Of a stretch of 64,000 bases of DNA, positions 33,295 to 45,165 are shown piece by piece. Positions within the stretch are counted from its first letter, which is position 1. Each line of letters opens with the position of its first letter. The stretch covers positions 96,232,365 through 96,296,364 of the forward strand of contig CM051455.1 in the NCBI GenBank assembly GCA_028274465.1. Reading direction: 5' to 3'. The translations under genes were made by a program, and so were the position numbers. The DNA is from Plantago ovata (Eukaryota; Streptophyta; Magnoliopsida; Lamiales; Plantaginaceae). Below the pieces are notes generated by a model. The model was not told where the DNA came from, made no database searches, and saw only the letters and a program-made list of their open reading frames with translations.

Positions 33295-34046
33295 TGTTAG
33301 TGTTGAAATATGTCCAGTCCGCATGTACGAACTGGAGCGGTCTAAGAGCGCGACAAAGCATCGTGGGCCGTCCCTCAAGGGGCACGACCACACCCAAGTA
33401 TGTCACTAAGGTGTGGACCGACCAACATAGGGTCCGACCATCACTGGGAGGACAACCCTCGAAATAAGCTCCTCACAAGGACAAAGCTGCCAGGGAGCTC
33501 GAGGAGCATCTCTCGGGCTCGAGGAGACCTTACGTCAAGGTAACGCTCCTTAACAGAAACTGAGCAGGACACTACTCGCATCTTCCACGTACAAGGAAGG
33601 CACGAGGAACCTGAGCGACCAGCTATGGTTGCTCCCTTGGGCCAAGGCCCATGGACCTCCTTAATGGGCCTGGGCCGAGGAAGGCCTCAATCCTACCCGT
33701 ACACGTGTCGCGATCCTACACTACCAGAAGTTGAAAGGTCACAAGTATATAAAGGCCTCATTTACTCCTCAACAGTAAGCATTAATATCTCCTCTCGACC
33801 ATCCCACTTACTACTCGTACTAGGGAAGCCTCACAACTCCCTACTCGTAAAGTCGCCTCTCCGGTCTGATATCTTACAGACCGGGCAAGAGACACTAACC
33901 CCCCCCTCTAGTCTATTTCAGGTACGAGGAAGCTACAAGAAGGCTCATTTCCTATCTCAGAGTAATACTACACGAAGAAGAACTAGAATAACTTAGACTA
34001 GCGACTCATTGCGAACTTAGAGAGAAATACAAATTACCCTTCAACA
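33295..34046 (+). repeat. 3' LTR of the Tat-like element
   Basis: 752 bp from TGTTAGTG to CTTCAACA, followed by TSD GAATC. Preceded by ACTAGGGGGACATA (polypurine tract). TATATAAAG at 33746-33754. Contains CCCCCCCCTCTAGTCTATTTC near 33899-33919, like the copia LTR end. Confidence 0.9.
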
Positions 34047-34051
34047 GAATC

Positions 34052-34979
34052 TACAGAGAAGAATTCTCAAATGGCATTAGAATTGGAAGAATATCAGTCC
34101 TCAATTCTAAAGTTACTTGCTGAAATCCAAGAGATGAAAAAGATGAAAATCAATTTCAAATCTTATGTGGACGCAAGTAATACGCTGACTGAACTAAACT
34201 CTTATTTGAGAGACCCATCTCAGAAAGAAGGTTTAGGCGCAATGTATGAAGGTGATGATGTAGAAATCTTGAGGAAAGATAAATCACCTATCTCCTTTGT
34301 ACGTGCTAATGATAGTGGTCTATCAGAAATCTATCAGTTTGGTCAATCTAAGGTTGCTGAAACAAGCAATCAAGTACCTATGACCATAAAGCCCGCTGTT
34401 GCCACTCAAAGTAACAAGACTTTAAAAGGAAAACAGGTTGCTGAGAAGCAAACTGGAAAGAAAAAGGATGTTGAGAAGCATCCCGCCAAACAAGTTGCTG
34501 AAAAGCAAGTTGTTAAGACTAAAGGCAAGATTACTAAAAGTAATCAGAAGTCCTTTGCTGACAAACCTGAATCAAGTAAGGTTGCTGACGCTAAAGCTCA
34601 GCATTCTCCGAAAAGTGGACTCGGTTTCAAAACCAAGCAAAGTCAACTCTTTCATGAGTATAAGCAAAGTCAGCAAAGATACTTCAAAGAGATGAATAAA
34701 ATCAAGCCTAAGAATTCTGAAAAGAATCTTAATGCTAGGGCTAGAAGGAACTTTGCTAGAAAAGAACTTACTGAAAAGTATGTTCAGCAAAAAGGTCAAT
34801 CGAGCAAGACACCACATCAGAAAGTGGATTTGACCAGCACGAGTCAAAAGTCTTTCAGCTCAAAACCTCCTAGTTCCTCAGCAAGTAGAAAACAAGTAAA
34901 AGTTGAAAAACTTAAGACTTGGGTTTCCACTGGACGCATTCTTGAACATGTTAATGGACATCCATTATTGGATAATTAA
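34052..34979 (+). pseudogene. gag: Sirevirus Gag, C-terminal part (copy 2)
   Basis: Continues the frame interrupted at 24379. It encodes a coiled coil (LELEEYQSSILKLLAEIQEM), then a Lys-rich, Gln-rich tail with repeated VAEKQ units, closing at TAA 34977-34979. This half is intact. The pol frame opens a few bases later in the -1 frame, as in copy 1. Confidence 0.85.
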
Positions 34980-34984
34980 CTCGT

Positions 34985-37900
34985 TTGCTCTTGATTGTGC
35001 AGACTTCAGCCACGGAGACAAACGATGCAATCTGGCACTTTGATAGTGGTTGTGGAAAGCACATGATGGGCAACAAGAATAACCTTATAAACTATAGACG
35101 GTGGTCTAAAGGTCCAACAATAAGGTTTGCTGGTGGAGGCTCCGGTTCTACAAAAGGCTATGGTAATGTGAAGTTAGGATGCATAACCATTACTGGAGTT
35201 CTTTATGTCAAAAATCTTATGTTTAACCTTTTCAGCATGAGTCAATTTGCTGCCAAAGGATACTTCATCAAAATTAAAAGTGATGAATGTAAACTTATAG
35301 ATTTCGAGACTAAAAAGGTAATAATGATTGCAAGAAGATCAGGAGGATTGTACACTATTGATTGGTCTTCAGCAATTGTTGAAAAATGCCTTGTCTCAGA
35401 TCATGATTGCCTTGCTGAAAAAGCATGGTTATGGCCTAAACGAACAAGTCATCTAAACTTCCAGACGCTGAATAAGCTGTCTAAAAAGGCACTTGTAGTT
35501 GGATTACCTAGGGTTACTTTTAAGAAGGATGGTGTTTGCAATGCATGTCAGCAAGGAAAGCAAACCAAATCTTCTTTCAAGAACAAGGCAGTACCGTCAA
35601 CTACAAAACCTTTACAACTCTTGCACATGGACTTGTTTTAATCTTCTTCAACAAGCTATGCTGGTAAGAAGTATGGTCTTGTCGTGGTAGATGACTATTC
35701 AAGATTCACTTGGGTAGTATTCATCAAGCACAAATCTGAAACCAAGACTGAAATACCTAACTTGCTGAATAAGCTTGAAGTCATGAAAAATGACAAGGTA
35801 AAAGTCATAAGGACAGACCATGGTACTGAGTTTGTAAACCAATACATAACTGAATATTGTACCTTAAAAGGTATAAAACATCAGTTATCCTCAGTAAGAA
35901 CACCACAACAAAATGGTGTTGCTGAACGGAAGAATCGTACCCTGAAAGAAGCCGCAAGAACAATGCTTGCTGACACTGAAATAAGTGAGGCTTATTGGGT
36001 TGAAGCGATTAATACCGCCTGTTATACTCAAAACAGATGTTTGATTACTAAGGAATACAACAAAACTCCTTATGAATTGTTTGTTGGAAGACCTCCTAAC
36101 ATCACTCATCTAAGAGTATTTGGTTGCAAGTGTTTCGTTCTTAACAATGGTAGAGAATACCTAAGAACATTTCAATCAAAGGCAGATGAAGCGATATTTC
36201 TCGGCTACTCCTTGCATAGTAAAGCTTATAGAGTTTACAACAAAAAGGCACAAAAGATTGAAGAATCAGTGCATGTTGTATTCTACGAAAAGTCACAAGG
36301 TGTGCCTGCTGAAGAAGAAATATCAGAATGTATGAAAAAGCTAATCATACATGAGCAAAGAACTGAATCTGATGCTAGGAAAATCAAGTCAATTGAACTA
36401 AATGATGATTCTGACAATGACTCTCCTCCCCCGAGTCATGACAAGATAAATATAGTTCACGACAAAGAATTTCCAGCAAAAGACGCGGTTGCTCTGGAAG
36501 TTGCTGAAATTATGCAATCTCCAGTGCCTGCTGATGAACTACCTCAATCGAGCAATGCTGAACAAGCAGTTGCTGATGAACAAATCTCAGCAGAGACACA
36601 AATTCCCAGTAGTACTGAACAAGTACATACTGAAGAGTCACATGCTGATGAGCAAACATATCCTGATCCAACAAACAGAAAACCTGTTAATAAATGGATT
36701 AGAGATCATCCCTCTACGGATATGATTGGCGATATTAATAAACGCCAAGTGACTAGATCCAAAGCTACTCATGGACTTGCTGAAGAAGAAATTGTCGTAG
36801 AAGTAGAATCATTGTTCTCTTGCTTTGTGTCAGGAATTGAACCTAAAACCATAGAAGAAGCTTTAAAGCATTCTGAATGGATAAAGGCAATGCAAGAAGA
36901 ATTGGATCAATTTGAAAGAAACAAAGTCTGGAAACTTGTGCCACTTGCTGAAGACAAGAAATCTATTGGTACAAAGTGGGTGTTCAGAAACAAGCTGAGC
37001 GAGTCTGGTGAAGTAACAAGAAATAAAGCACGTTTAGTTGCTCAAGGTTACTGTCAGACTAAAGGATTGGACTATGATGAGTCTTATGCACCAGTTGCAA
37101 GATTGGATGCAATTAGGATTTTCTTGGCCTTTGCTGCTCACAATGACTTCATTGTTTACCAAATGGATGTTAAAAGTGCATTCTTGAATGGTGAACTTGC
37201 TGAAGAAGTCTACCTAGAACAACCCCCTGGATTTGAACTTCCCTCAAAAATCAAGATGGTATACAAGCTTCAGAAAGCTGTATATGGTCTAAAGCAAGCA
37301 CCAAGAGCATGGTATGATACCTTGGCTAAGTTCTTGCTGGAAAATGGTTTCAAGAAAGGTGAAGTTGACAAAACCTTATTTACCATGAACCATGATGGTA
37401 AAATAATCTTAGTTCAAATTTATGTGGATGACATAATTTTTGGATCTAAGGACAAGCAACTTTGTGATGATTTTGCCAAACTCATGACAAATAAGTTTGA
37501 AATGAGTATGATGGGAAAATTAAATTATTTCCTAGGATTGCAAGTCAAGCAACTCAAAGATGGAATATTCATAAATCAAGCAAAGTATGCGAAAGAAATG
37601 CTCATAAAGTTTAGGATCAAAGAGGATGAGAAACCTGAAAAGATCCCTATGAGTGTTGGTACCAAATTGGGCTATACTAAAGAGGACAAAAGTGTTGAAG
37701 AACACAAGTATAGGAAGCTCATTGGTTCCTTGTTGTATCTAACAGCAAGTAGACCTGACATTCAGTATGCTGTTTGTGTGTGTGCAAGATTCCAATCTGA
37801 TCCAAGAGAATCACACTACAAAAAGGCAATCAAGATACTGAAATATGTTAAAGGTACAATCAATGTTGGATTATGGTATCCTAAAGATTCTGGACTTGAA

Positions 37901-38371
37901 TTGGTTGGTTATTCTGACGCTGATCATGGAGGATCAACTCTTGATAGAAAAAGTACCTCTGGAACTTGTCAGTTTTTTGGTACTAGATTAATATCATGGT
38001 TCAGCAAGAAGCAAACTTGTGTTGCCAATTCGTCTACTGAATCTGAATACATTGCAGCTGGTTGTTGCATAGCTCAAATCCTATGGATTTAGCAACAATT
38101 AAGAGATTATGGTATTTCTGAAAAGAAAACACCAATCTATTGTGATAATACAATTTCTATTGCAATCACGCAAAATCCTAAGTTTCACTCTAGGACTAAG
38201 CACATTGATATTAGACATCATTTCATTAGAGATCATGTGGAAAAAGGTGATATTGAGGTTGTGAAAGTAGGCACTGATGATCAGCTTGCTGACATCTTTA
38301 CCAAGCCCCTACCGGATAATAGGTTCGCAATGCTAAGGTATAACCTTGGATTGATTGAACTACCTCAATAA
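34985..38371 (+). pseudogene. pol: Sirevirus Pol, copy 2 (two nonsense codons)
   Basis: One frame throughout, with TAA at 35639-35641 and TAG at 38090-38092; end at TAA 38369-38371. Protease WHFDSGCGKHMMG is near 35035-35070. In the pre-integrase zinc finger the first His of copy 1 is replaced by Pro (WLWPKR, near 35433). Integrase core Asp in HMDLF, Asp in TDHGTEF (about 35820) and Glu in NGVAERKN (about 35930). RT YVDD is near 37423, RNase [18 protein letters not shown] near 37914-37965, and DQLADIFTKPLP near the end. This is the better preserved pol of the two copies and shows the full domain order protease, integrase, RT, RNase H. Confidence 0.93.
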
Positions 38372-38388
38372 AGGATACACTTGGCAGA

Positions 38389-38794
38389 ATGATGAAACAG
38401 GTATTCAGCAAGCCAAAGTATTCCTGTTTAAAAGACTCAGTAACTGATTTCTTCTAAGAAATGATAGGTCACTACATGTTTGATGAAACAGGCATTCAAC
38501 AAGTAATTCCTTCAAAACGGGTATTTGTTAGGAAACTTGATCACTTGCTGAGACAGGCACTCAGTAAGACAAAGAGCTTAAGGATTGCTGAAACAGGCAT
38601 TCAGACAATCAAAGATACTGAAACAGGTATTCAAGTATCAAGGAATTTTCTGAGACGGGAACTCAGAAAAAGAGCTAAGCTCATCTCTCAGATTTTACCA
38701 AAGGATATCTCAAGTACAAAAGAATTTACTGATACGGGAAATAAGAAATATCTTTTAAACTTAAGAAAAGATGAGATATCTAAGTAAGGGGGAA
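38389..38794 (+). repeat. Hairpin cluster and polypurine-like motif after pol (copy 2)
   Basis: Matches 5005-5394. It includes a unit TGCTGAG/CTCAGTA with loop ACAGGCA (about 38548-38568), where the base pair next to the loop changed from A-T to G-C compared with TGCTGAA/TTCAGCA units. AAGGGGGAA is at 38786-38794. Confidence 0.7.
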
Positions 38795-39135
38795 CTTTCA
38801 GCAAGTATCTAGGTTGATAATACAAACTCGCTGAAAAGATTCTTGTCTATTTCAGCAAGCAATCTATTCCCTTAAAACTCGGTAAAATCAATTTGTGACG
38901 TTAATCGGGCACAAATAAATTCGTAATAATCATGACATGAAATTCAATCGTGACCATTGATTAAAAGGAGTTACTAATCTAACGATTAATAAAACAAAGA
39001 GAGAGAGTGCTCTGACTGTTTCAAGATAGTGGGCCACTACGCATTTAATGCAAAGGCTCCACTAACTCCAGTGTTTCTCTGTTTTACCCTTGCTGAGAGC
39101 TCAAATCGATTGAGTTTCTCACACACCAGAGAAAC

Positions 39136-39143
39136 TATATAAA
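39136..39143 (+). promoter_or_regulatory. Candidate internal TATA box upstream of ORF2 (copy 2)
   Basis: TATATAAA, 136 nt before the ATG at 39279; equivalent to 5735-5742. Confidence 0.5.
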
Positions 39144-40295
39144 GAAGGAGTTAGAGAAATGACAAAATTCTTTAACTCACATTTCCTTTCTCTGCCAATT
39201 TTAGCCTGAATCTACTGTACCTCCGGTCAAAAAGCAAACTATCTCTTTTCGTACACATTTTCTTGCTCTATAAAAGAAATGGCTCCCAAGAGACAGTCTT
39301 CTAAGTCCTCAAAGTCATCAAAGGTTGACAGTGCTGAAACACGCACTGCTCCGGTGACTACTCCGGCTACAACCACAACGAAAGTTGTGTTGAAAAACGA
39401 CCGCATATCCGAAAAACCTATGCCTCCGTCATATCTTGACACTGCAAAGTGTGAGATGTTGATGCAATGGGGAGGTTTTGCAAAAGAAAAGTACATTATG
39501 TACTTTTATGAACAAGAACTCGATGACGAAAATGAAGAGGCGCTTGAGCTTATCAAGCAGCAAGGCCTCATGAACTTTATCTCTGCTCGCACTAAGCAAG
39601 TGAGCATGATTGATACAATGGAATTCTACAACAATGCAGAAATCCAGTCCCTTACTGATAGTAAAGGAGTCACTGAAAAAGTGATCTGTACTACAGTTCA
39701 GAACACGCAAATCGTCCTGAAATGGACTGATTTAGCGGAGATATTTCAGATTCCAACCACTGGAACTGAAGATGACGTCACTGCCACTGACGAAGAAATT
39801 GAAGCTTTCTATAGTGACGTCAGAAATGAGAAAATGAAGAAAGGCGAGATTGCTCTCGTGACTTGGACAAAGCACGTTAAGAGAAAGCATCTCTGCCATT
39901 CGCTTTGTCTAGTAGCTCTACTACTAATAAAAGTTCTTGACTCCCAAGTAGGAGGAATTGACCAAGTAGGCTTGAGAAGATGGCCATTGCTGATGCATAT
40001 CCATGAAAATAAAACGGAATTTAACTGGGCTAAGTACATTTTCAACAGGCTTGTTGATTGTGTTACTAAGTTTAAGGTAGAGGTAGAAGACAACAAGGTC
40101 TCACCTTCCTTTCCAGTTATGTATGGAATCAAGATATGCTATATCCTTGAACATTTCAGGATTCAGCTAAGAAACCCATTGCCAATCAAGAAATCTGTGT
40201 GCAATGTGGGAAGATCATTCTACAAGCAGAATGTACCTAAGACTGCTGGAAAGAAAACTAAGAAGACAACAACTGCAAATGTTGTCAGCACAAGC

Positions 40296-40298
40296 TAG
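40296..40298 (+). other. Shared in-frame UAG in ORF2 (copy 2)
   Basis: TAG CAA GAA, same place and context as 6891-6893. The frame stays open for 347 codons after it. Confidence 0.45.
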
Positions 40299-41016
40299 CA
40301 AGAAAGGTATACAACAGCTGCAGATGTTACCACTCAGCAACTTAGAGACGAAACTGTTGTTGGTAGTGTTAACACAAAAGAAACTGTTGTAGAAAATCAA
40401 CAAGGTACGTGTACAAGAGCCGTTGCTGAAAATGCAACTATAGATGACTCTGGGAAACTGGAGAAATCTAACAAGAAAAAGAGGAAAGCTGATGATGACA
40501 CTCAGACTGCAGCGTCATCAGCAAACCCCGTACCTAAGAGGAAATGGACCAGCAACAAAAGAAAGAAAACACTGGCCCGAAAGTCAGTCCCTGCTGTCCA
40601 AGACCTCTCAGACAATTCCCAGACAAATGCTAAAACGCATTTGCCAGTAGATGTTGCTGAGGTGATCACTGAAACCTATGTCAGCAATGTTGAAGTGTTT
40701 GCGAAAGCCTTCAATAATCAACTTAACGTTGATACCTCTACTGAGAATAGACCACAAGGCAGTGGAAATAAAATTCCTGCCCAAGTCCCAGATATCTACA
40801 TTGTAGATAATTTAGATGATCCAACTTTGGAACCAGCAAGTGACATTGCTGCTGATCTGCAAAGAGCGGCACTTGCTGATGCTGCTGAAAAGATGGTTGC
40901 TGAACAAGCAACTCATCAAGTTGCTGAAACCCCGATTGCTGAAGGACCAGTTGCTGAGACAGCAATGGTTCCGGTTCAAAAAGTTGCTGAAACAAAAGAA
41001 GCATTATTCAACGACA

Positions 41017-41710
41017 CATCTCGTGATGCTGAGAATACTGGCCCAAGTTCACCCAAGACATCAATCGACAAAGTCCAGCTTGTACTGGAACAAATAAGCA
41101 AACAAATGGAGTTGGAGATTGAAGAATCATCCAACAAATCTATTGATGCCATCATGACAAGCAGTGAGCTTAAGGGTCAAGATGCTTCTGCTCAACTTGT
41201 CATTTCAGAGACAAAGGAGATTGCTGAAACCGCACGGCTTTCTCAATTAAAGAAAAACCAGAAGTTTGCTGAAGAAACAGTCCAAGAAGCTGAAGAAACT
41301 GTTAATGCTGAAAGGACTGAGCCACAACCTGTCCTTCTTTAGCAGGTAGTTAATTCAATGACGCATCTCGTGATGCTGAGAATACTGGCCCAAGTTCACC
41401 CAAAACATCAATCGACAAAGTCCATCTTGTACTGGAACAAATAAGCAAACAAATGGAGTTGGAGATTGAAGAATCATCCAACAAATCTATTGATGCCTTC
41501 ATGACAAGCAGTGAGCTTAAGGGTCAAGATGCTTCTGCTCAACTTGTCATTTCAGAGACAAGGGAGATTGCTGAAACCGCACAGCTTTCTCAATTAGAGC
41601 AAAACCAGAAGTCTGCTGAAGAAACAGTCCAAGAAGCTGAAGAAACTGTTAATGCTGAAAGGACTGAGCCACAACCTGTCCTTCTTCAGCAGGTAGTTAA
41701 TTCAACCATC
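41017..41710 (+). repeat. 347-bp tandem duplication inside ORF2 of copy 2
   Basis: The block starting CATCTCGTGATGCTGAG occurs at 41017 and again at 41364. Copy 1 has it once. 347 is not a multiple of three, so the duplication shifts the frame; the first unit also carries TAG where the second has CAG. Confidence 0.85.
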
Positions 41711-42061
41711 AGTAAAACTTCAATTTCTGAAACTTGTTCTTTTGCTAATATTATATTATCTCTACAGACTTCTCAAGATGCAAGTCAGATGGTTGCTGAA
41801 GCCTCTGCACCAGAACAAACACTCCCTGCTCAGCAGGTAGTTAATGTTTTTGGTATTAAAACTAAGTTTGATAGCTTAGTACTTGTGTCTAACTCTAATT
41901 TATTTCAGGATGAACGAATGGAGGATGCTACTCAAGCTCCTCATGGATTGGAAATTGTACTACATGAGCTTGTTGACTCTCAGCAGGTAAATCATGTTTC
42001 ATATATGAACTCTAAAACAATTCTCCAAACCAATCCTGATCTAAATAACGTTCTTTTTCAG
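41693..42061 (+). other. Three intron-like in-frame segments in ORF2 (copy 2)
   Basis: 41693-41767 (75 nt), 41837-41908 (72 nt) and 41987-42061 (75 nt), each CAG|GTA...CAG|, phase 0, no stop in frame. Lengths equal those of copy 1 although the exon-like DNA between them varies in length by 1 and 18 nt. Confidence 0.5.
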
Positions 42062-42980
42062 GCTCAAAAGGAGACCACTGAAGTGGTACTCATCACTGAA
42101 GATCATCAAGTAAGTTCTGAGGAATTGTACTTGAACTTCAAAAGGACTACTTTGTCAAGAGTTGCTAAGTCCGTCAGCAACTGGCAAAGGTACAGGCGAA
42201 TGGATTTCTCTGATCTTCACCTTCATCTTTCAAACGAGAAAAAGAGATCTTCTCTGCTAAAGCTCGAAACATTTTTCCACTCCATCCTTCCTGAAGACAT
42301 GTCATATTCTCAGCAAATGAGCTCGAATCTGATTGCTCAAATCAGAGAGAATATGAAGGCAAAATTCAAGAGTGCCTCTCCAGCTGAACAAGCTGTTGCT
42401 CAAAGGTTCATTTGTACCTGTGGTGGCTGATCCCCACAAAATCAATGAGGAAGAGGAAGTGACAAGTGTTGCTTTGTATAAGCATGTTGAGCTAGTCATT
42501 CTGACAGACGATGATGAAGAAGAAGAAGATGAGAACATTCCCACTGATCCCAGTGATGATGATGGGAAAGATTCCAAGGACAAGAAAGACGATGACGATG
42601 ACAATCAAGGTCCAAGTCCTGATGTTGGAGGATTGAAGTTGACAGCTGCTGAAAATGCTCAACCTGAAAATCAACAAGTTGAACAACAACAACCTCAGCA
42701 AGAATCTCAACCTCCTCCTACTGCTGCTGAAAATCAAGCACCTGTGCAAGGTGCTGATACTGAAGAAGAATATGCCAGAAAAAGGGCTGCCTTGAAAAAT
42801 GGCAAAAGTCCAGTTTCTGATGCCAAGGTTACTGAAGAAAACCTTGATGATGATGAAGAACAAGATGAAGATTACCAACGCGCTCTCCAGAACAGTCTCT
42901 TGATCCATGCAAGGCATACGTAGGATCTAGAAATTGGTCAATCTTCAGGAGTAAGATCAACGGAAGTCCCCTCCCTTCCA

Positions 42981-43157
42981 TTAACTACTGGCGAAACTCC
43001 AGTAATTGAGTCTCAAACTCAATTAAAACTAACTACTGGCGAAACTCCAGTCATTGAGTCTCAAACGTTGCCTTCAGCAACTACTCAATTAAAACTAACT
43101 ACTGGTGAAACTCCAGTTGTTGAGTCTGAAGCGTTGCCATCAGCAACCACTCAACAA
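42981..43157 (+). repeat. Coding minisatellite in ORF2, three units (copy 2)
   Basis: Units begin TTAACTACTGG or CTAACTACTGG at 42981, about 43029 and about 43098. The first is shortened. Copy 1 has two units. Confidence 0.7.
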
Positions 43158-44900
43158 AAAGGAAGTGAAGCTACTGATAAAGGTTCAAAAGTTGCTCAAC
43201 TTGATGAATCTGAGGATGATGACTACTTGTCAGAAAATGAGGATGAACAATCCAAGCGAGACCCAAAAGTTGTTCAGATTCCTCCTCCTGATTACATCAA
43301 TGATTTAGACGATGGTCTAAGAGCAGAATTGCTGACGCGTGATGATCAGTTTGCTTCCGAACTTAAGGTTCATTCCTTGACACCACATTTAGTGCCGTTC
43401 CCAAGAGTTGAGGAGTTTACTCCTAGAATTTTAGCACTAAAGGAAGTCCATAATGCCTGCAAAGCTGAAGATGAGGCATTGCTTGCTGAGAGCCCACTTG
43501 ACTTTGGAAAGATATTGGCTACAGTGCTGAGACGCACTACTACTTTGACCATAGCTCAGAAAGACATCAGTCTTTATCACAAAAGCTATGAAGAAGATGT
43601 AAGTCAAGCTCTAAAGCTAGCAAAGACCGCTCTCGTAAAGGCACAGACTTTTATGGATGAGAAGGCCGCACTAGAGAAAAGACATGAAGAGAACATGATG
43701 AGCATTCAACAAGAGTTGTCAAAAATGACTTCTGACCAACAACAAATCATCATGAAGTATAACAGTTTGAGTACTCTTGCTGAAAATTGCAATGAGTTTT
43801 ATTCTCTGCACATCACACCGATGTTGCAATCCATGTCTAAGGGGGAAAAGAAGAGTACCAGAAAAAGAAACCAAACCCCTCTTGTTGATAATGTGCCACT
43901 ACCTATAGAACCACTTGCTGAAAAAGAGCAAAGTTCAAAAAGGCAAGCAGAATCTGAGTTGAATTCAGCAAGTACCAAAAAGAGAAAAACCGCTGCTGAA
44001 ACTCAAGATTTTTGCCATACTGAAAGTCATCACAATCTGAATGAAGAAGATGATGAAGATGATGACAATCAAACAATAGCTCAATCCATAAGAGCTAGAC
44101 CCTTAACAGCTTTGACTCCGTCTGGCAACTCAAAGCATTTTTCGTCTGACTCTTCAGCAAGAGATCAAGAAAATGCTAAGACAAGAAGAAGAAGGCAAAG
44201 ACAGGAAGAAAAGAGGATGGCCAGCATTGCTATTGGCTCCGACATTGAATACACAAAGACCAGCAATGAAGAAACCACTCAGAATGTAATTAGAAACATT
44301 CATGGTTGCTGGATCTTAAAGCTGGAAGACTTGCTGGTGAATGAGTTCTTTCCTAAAGCCATATTGAATCAAATGTTCAAATGGATTGAACTCAAGGTCC
44401 AAAGAAATCAAAGGGAAGAATCCCTCCCAAGAAATATTGCTGGGAAATGGTTGAAACTCGAGGTCTCAGTAAGAAGAATCGCCATTGGTAAGACTTATAG
44501 ACAAGAACCAAATCTGATCAAACCACCTGGCATCGCTTACTACTCTGACCCAGTAACAAAGAAAACATAGAAGAGACTTGGATTGATTCCTTATGAGTAC
44601 TTCTATCTCACTGCTAAGGATCAAGAAGAAGATCTTCTCTGGCTAAGAAAGATTCGTCCGAAAAGCATTTCAGATACATAGCTTCTCCATGCCAGCAATT
44701 GGGGCATGCATTTGTGGGTGACTAAGTACATTGAAATGAATGCTGAAAAGCATCATCATACTGCCTGCAAAAATGCAAGAATTCTTCAACTACAAGTCCG
44801 TAGGCTTCTGGAAAACTACGAAAAGGACTGTGTTGAATTTACTGCACTTGCTGAGAAGAGTGTAAGAGAGATTTTGAGAAAATCCTCTGAAAGAGCTTAA

Positions 44901-45165
44901 TTCCCTGTAATAGTTTTTGTTAAAGTTTTTATTTGCTGATTCCGTTTAAGTTATCTCTGCTATTTCATGTAAACTTCTGAAAGATAACTATCAGCAATGA
45001 AACTTTTGACTCTTATTGGTTTTTGATTATGCAATTTACTTATGCTTACTGTTTAATTATTCAAGTATGCTTGCATTAATCAACTGATTTATTCAACATC
45101 AGAAACCTCTAAAAGGGTAACAATTAATTTAGCCATGAATTGCTAACATCAAAAAGGGGGAAATT
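44901..45165 (+). other. 3' noncoding region with polypurine tract (copy 2)
   Basis: No ORF. Ends AAAAAGGGGGAAATT before the 3' LTR, like 11089-11351. Confidence 0.7.

Larger units (their letters stand above)
24380..34046 (+). mobile_element. Tat-like Ty3/gypsy element nested in Sirevirus gag, with antisense accessory gene
   Basis: LTRs start TGTTAGTG at 24380 and 33295. TSD GAATC is at 24375-24379 and 34047-34051. After a gap come RT-RNase H remnants, a second RNase H (archaeal type), integrase, then a minus-strand accessory gene and a noncoding 3' part with 66-bp repeats. The pol order (RT, RNase H, additional aRNH, integrase) and the antisense ORF fit the Tat lineage. The rest of the 5' LTR, PBS, gag and protease are missing or in the gap. 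Confidence 0.88.
39279..44900 (+). pseudogene. Large Sirevirus accessory ORF (ORF2), copy 2, broken
   Basis: Colinear with 5877-11088. The N-terminal 339 codons are open from ATG 39279 to the shared TAG 40296-40298. The frame continues open to a TAG at 41340-41342 that lies inside a 347-bp tandem duplication (41017-41710). The second unit and the three intron-like segments lie in the ORF 41453-42430. After a frameshift near 42390 one frame runs to TAA 44898, with TAG at 42921-42923, 44568-44570 and 44679-44681. The acidic run, 24-residue repeats, coiled coil and C-terminal domain are all kept. The N-terminal core and the C-terminal domain are the best conserved parts between copies by eye, while the repeat region differs in length. 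Function unknown. Confidence 0.75.

Noticed and set aside
38090-38092. UAG CAA CAA at the end of RNase H as programmed read-through
   Set aside because: Copy 1 has CAG at this codon, so this is a private C-to-T mutation in copy 2.
42302-42917. Ser- or Ile-rich minus-strand ORFs
   Set aside because: They mirror the Asp/Glu-rich coding run of ORF2.
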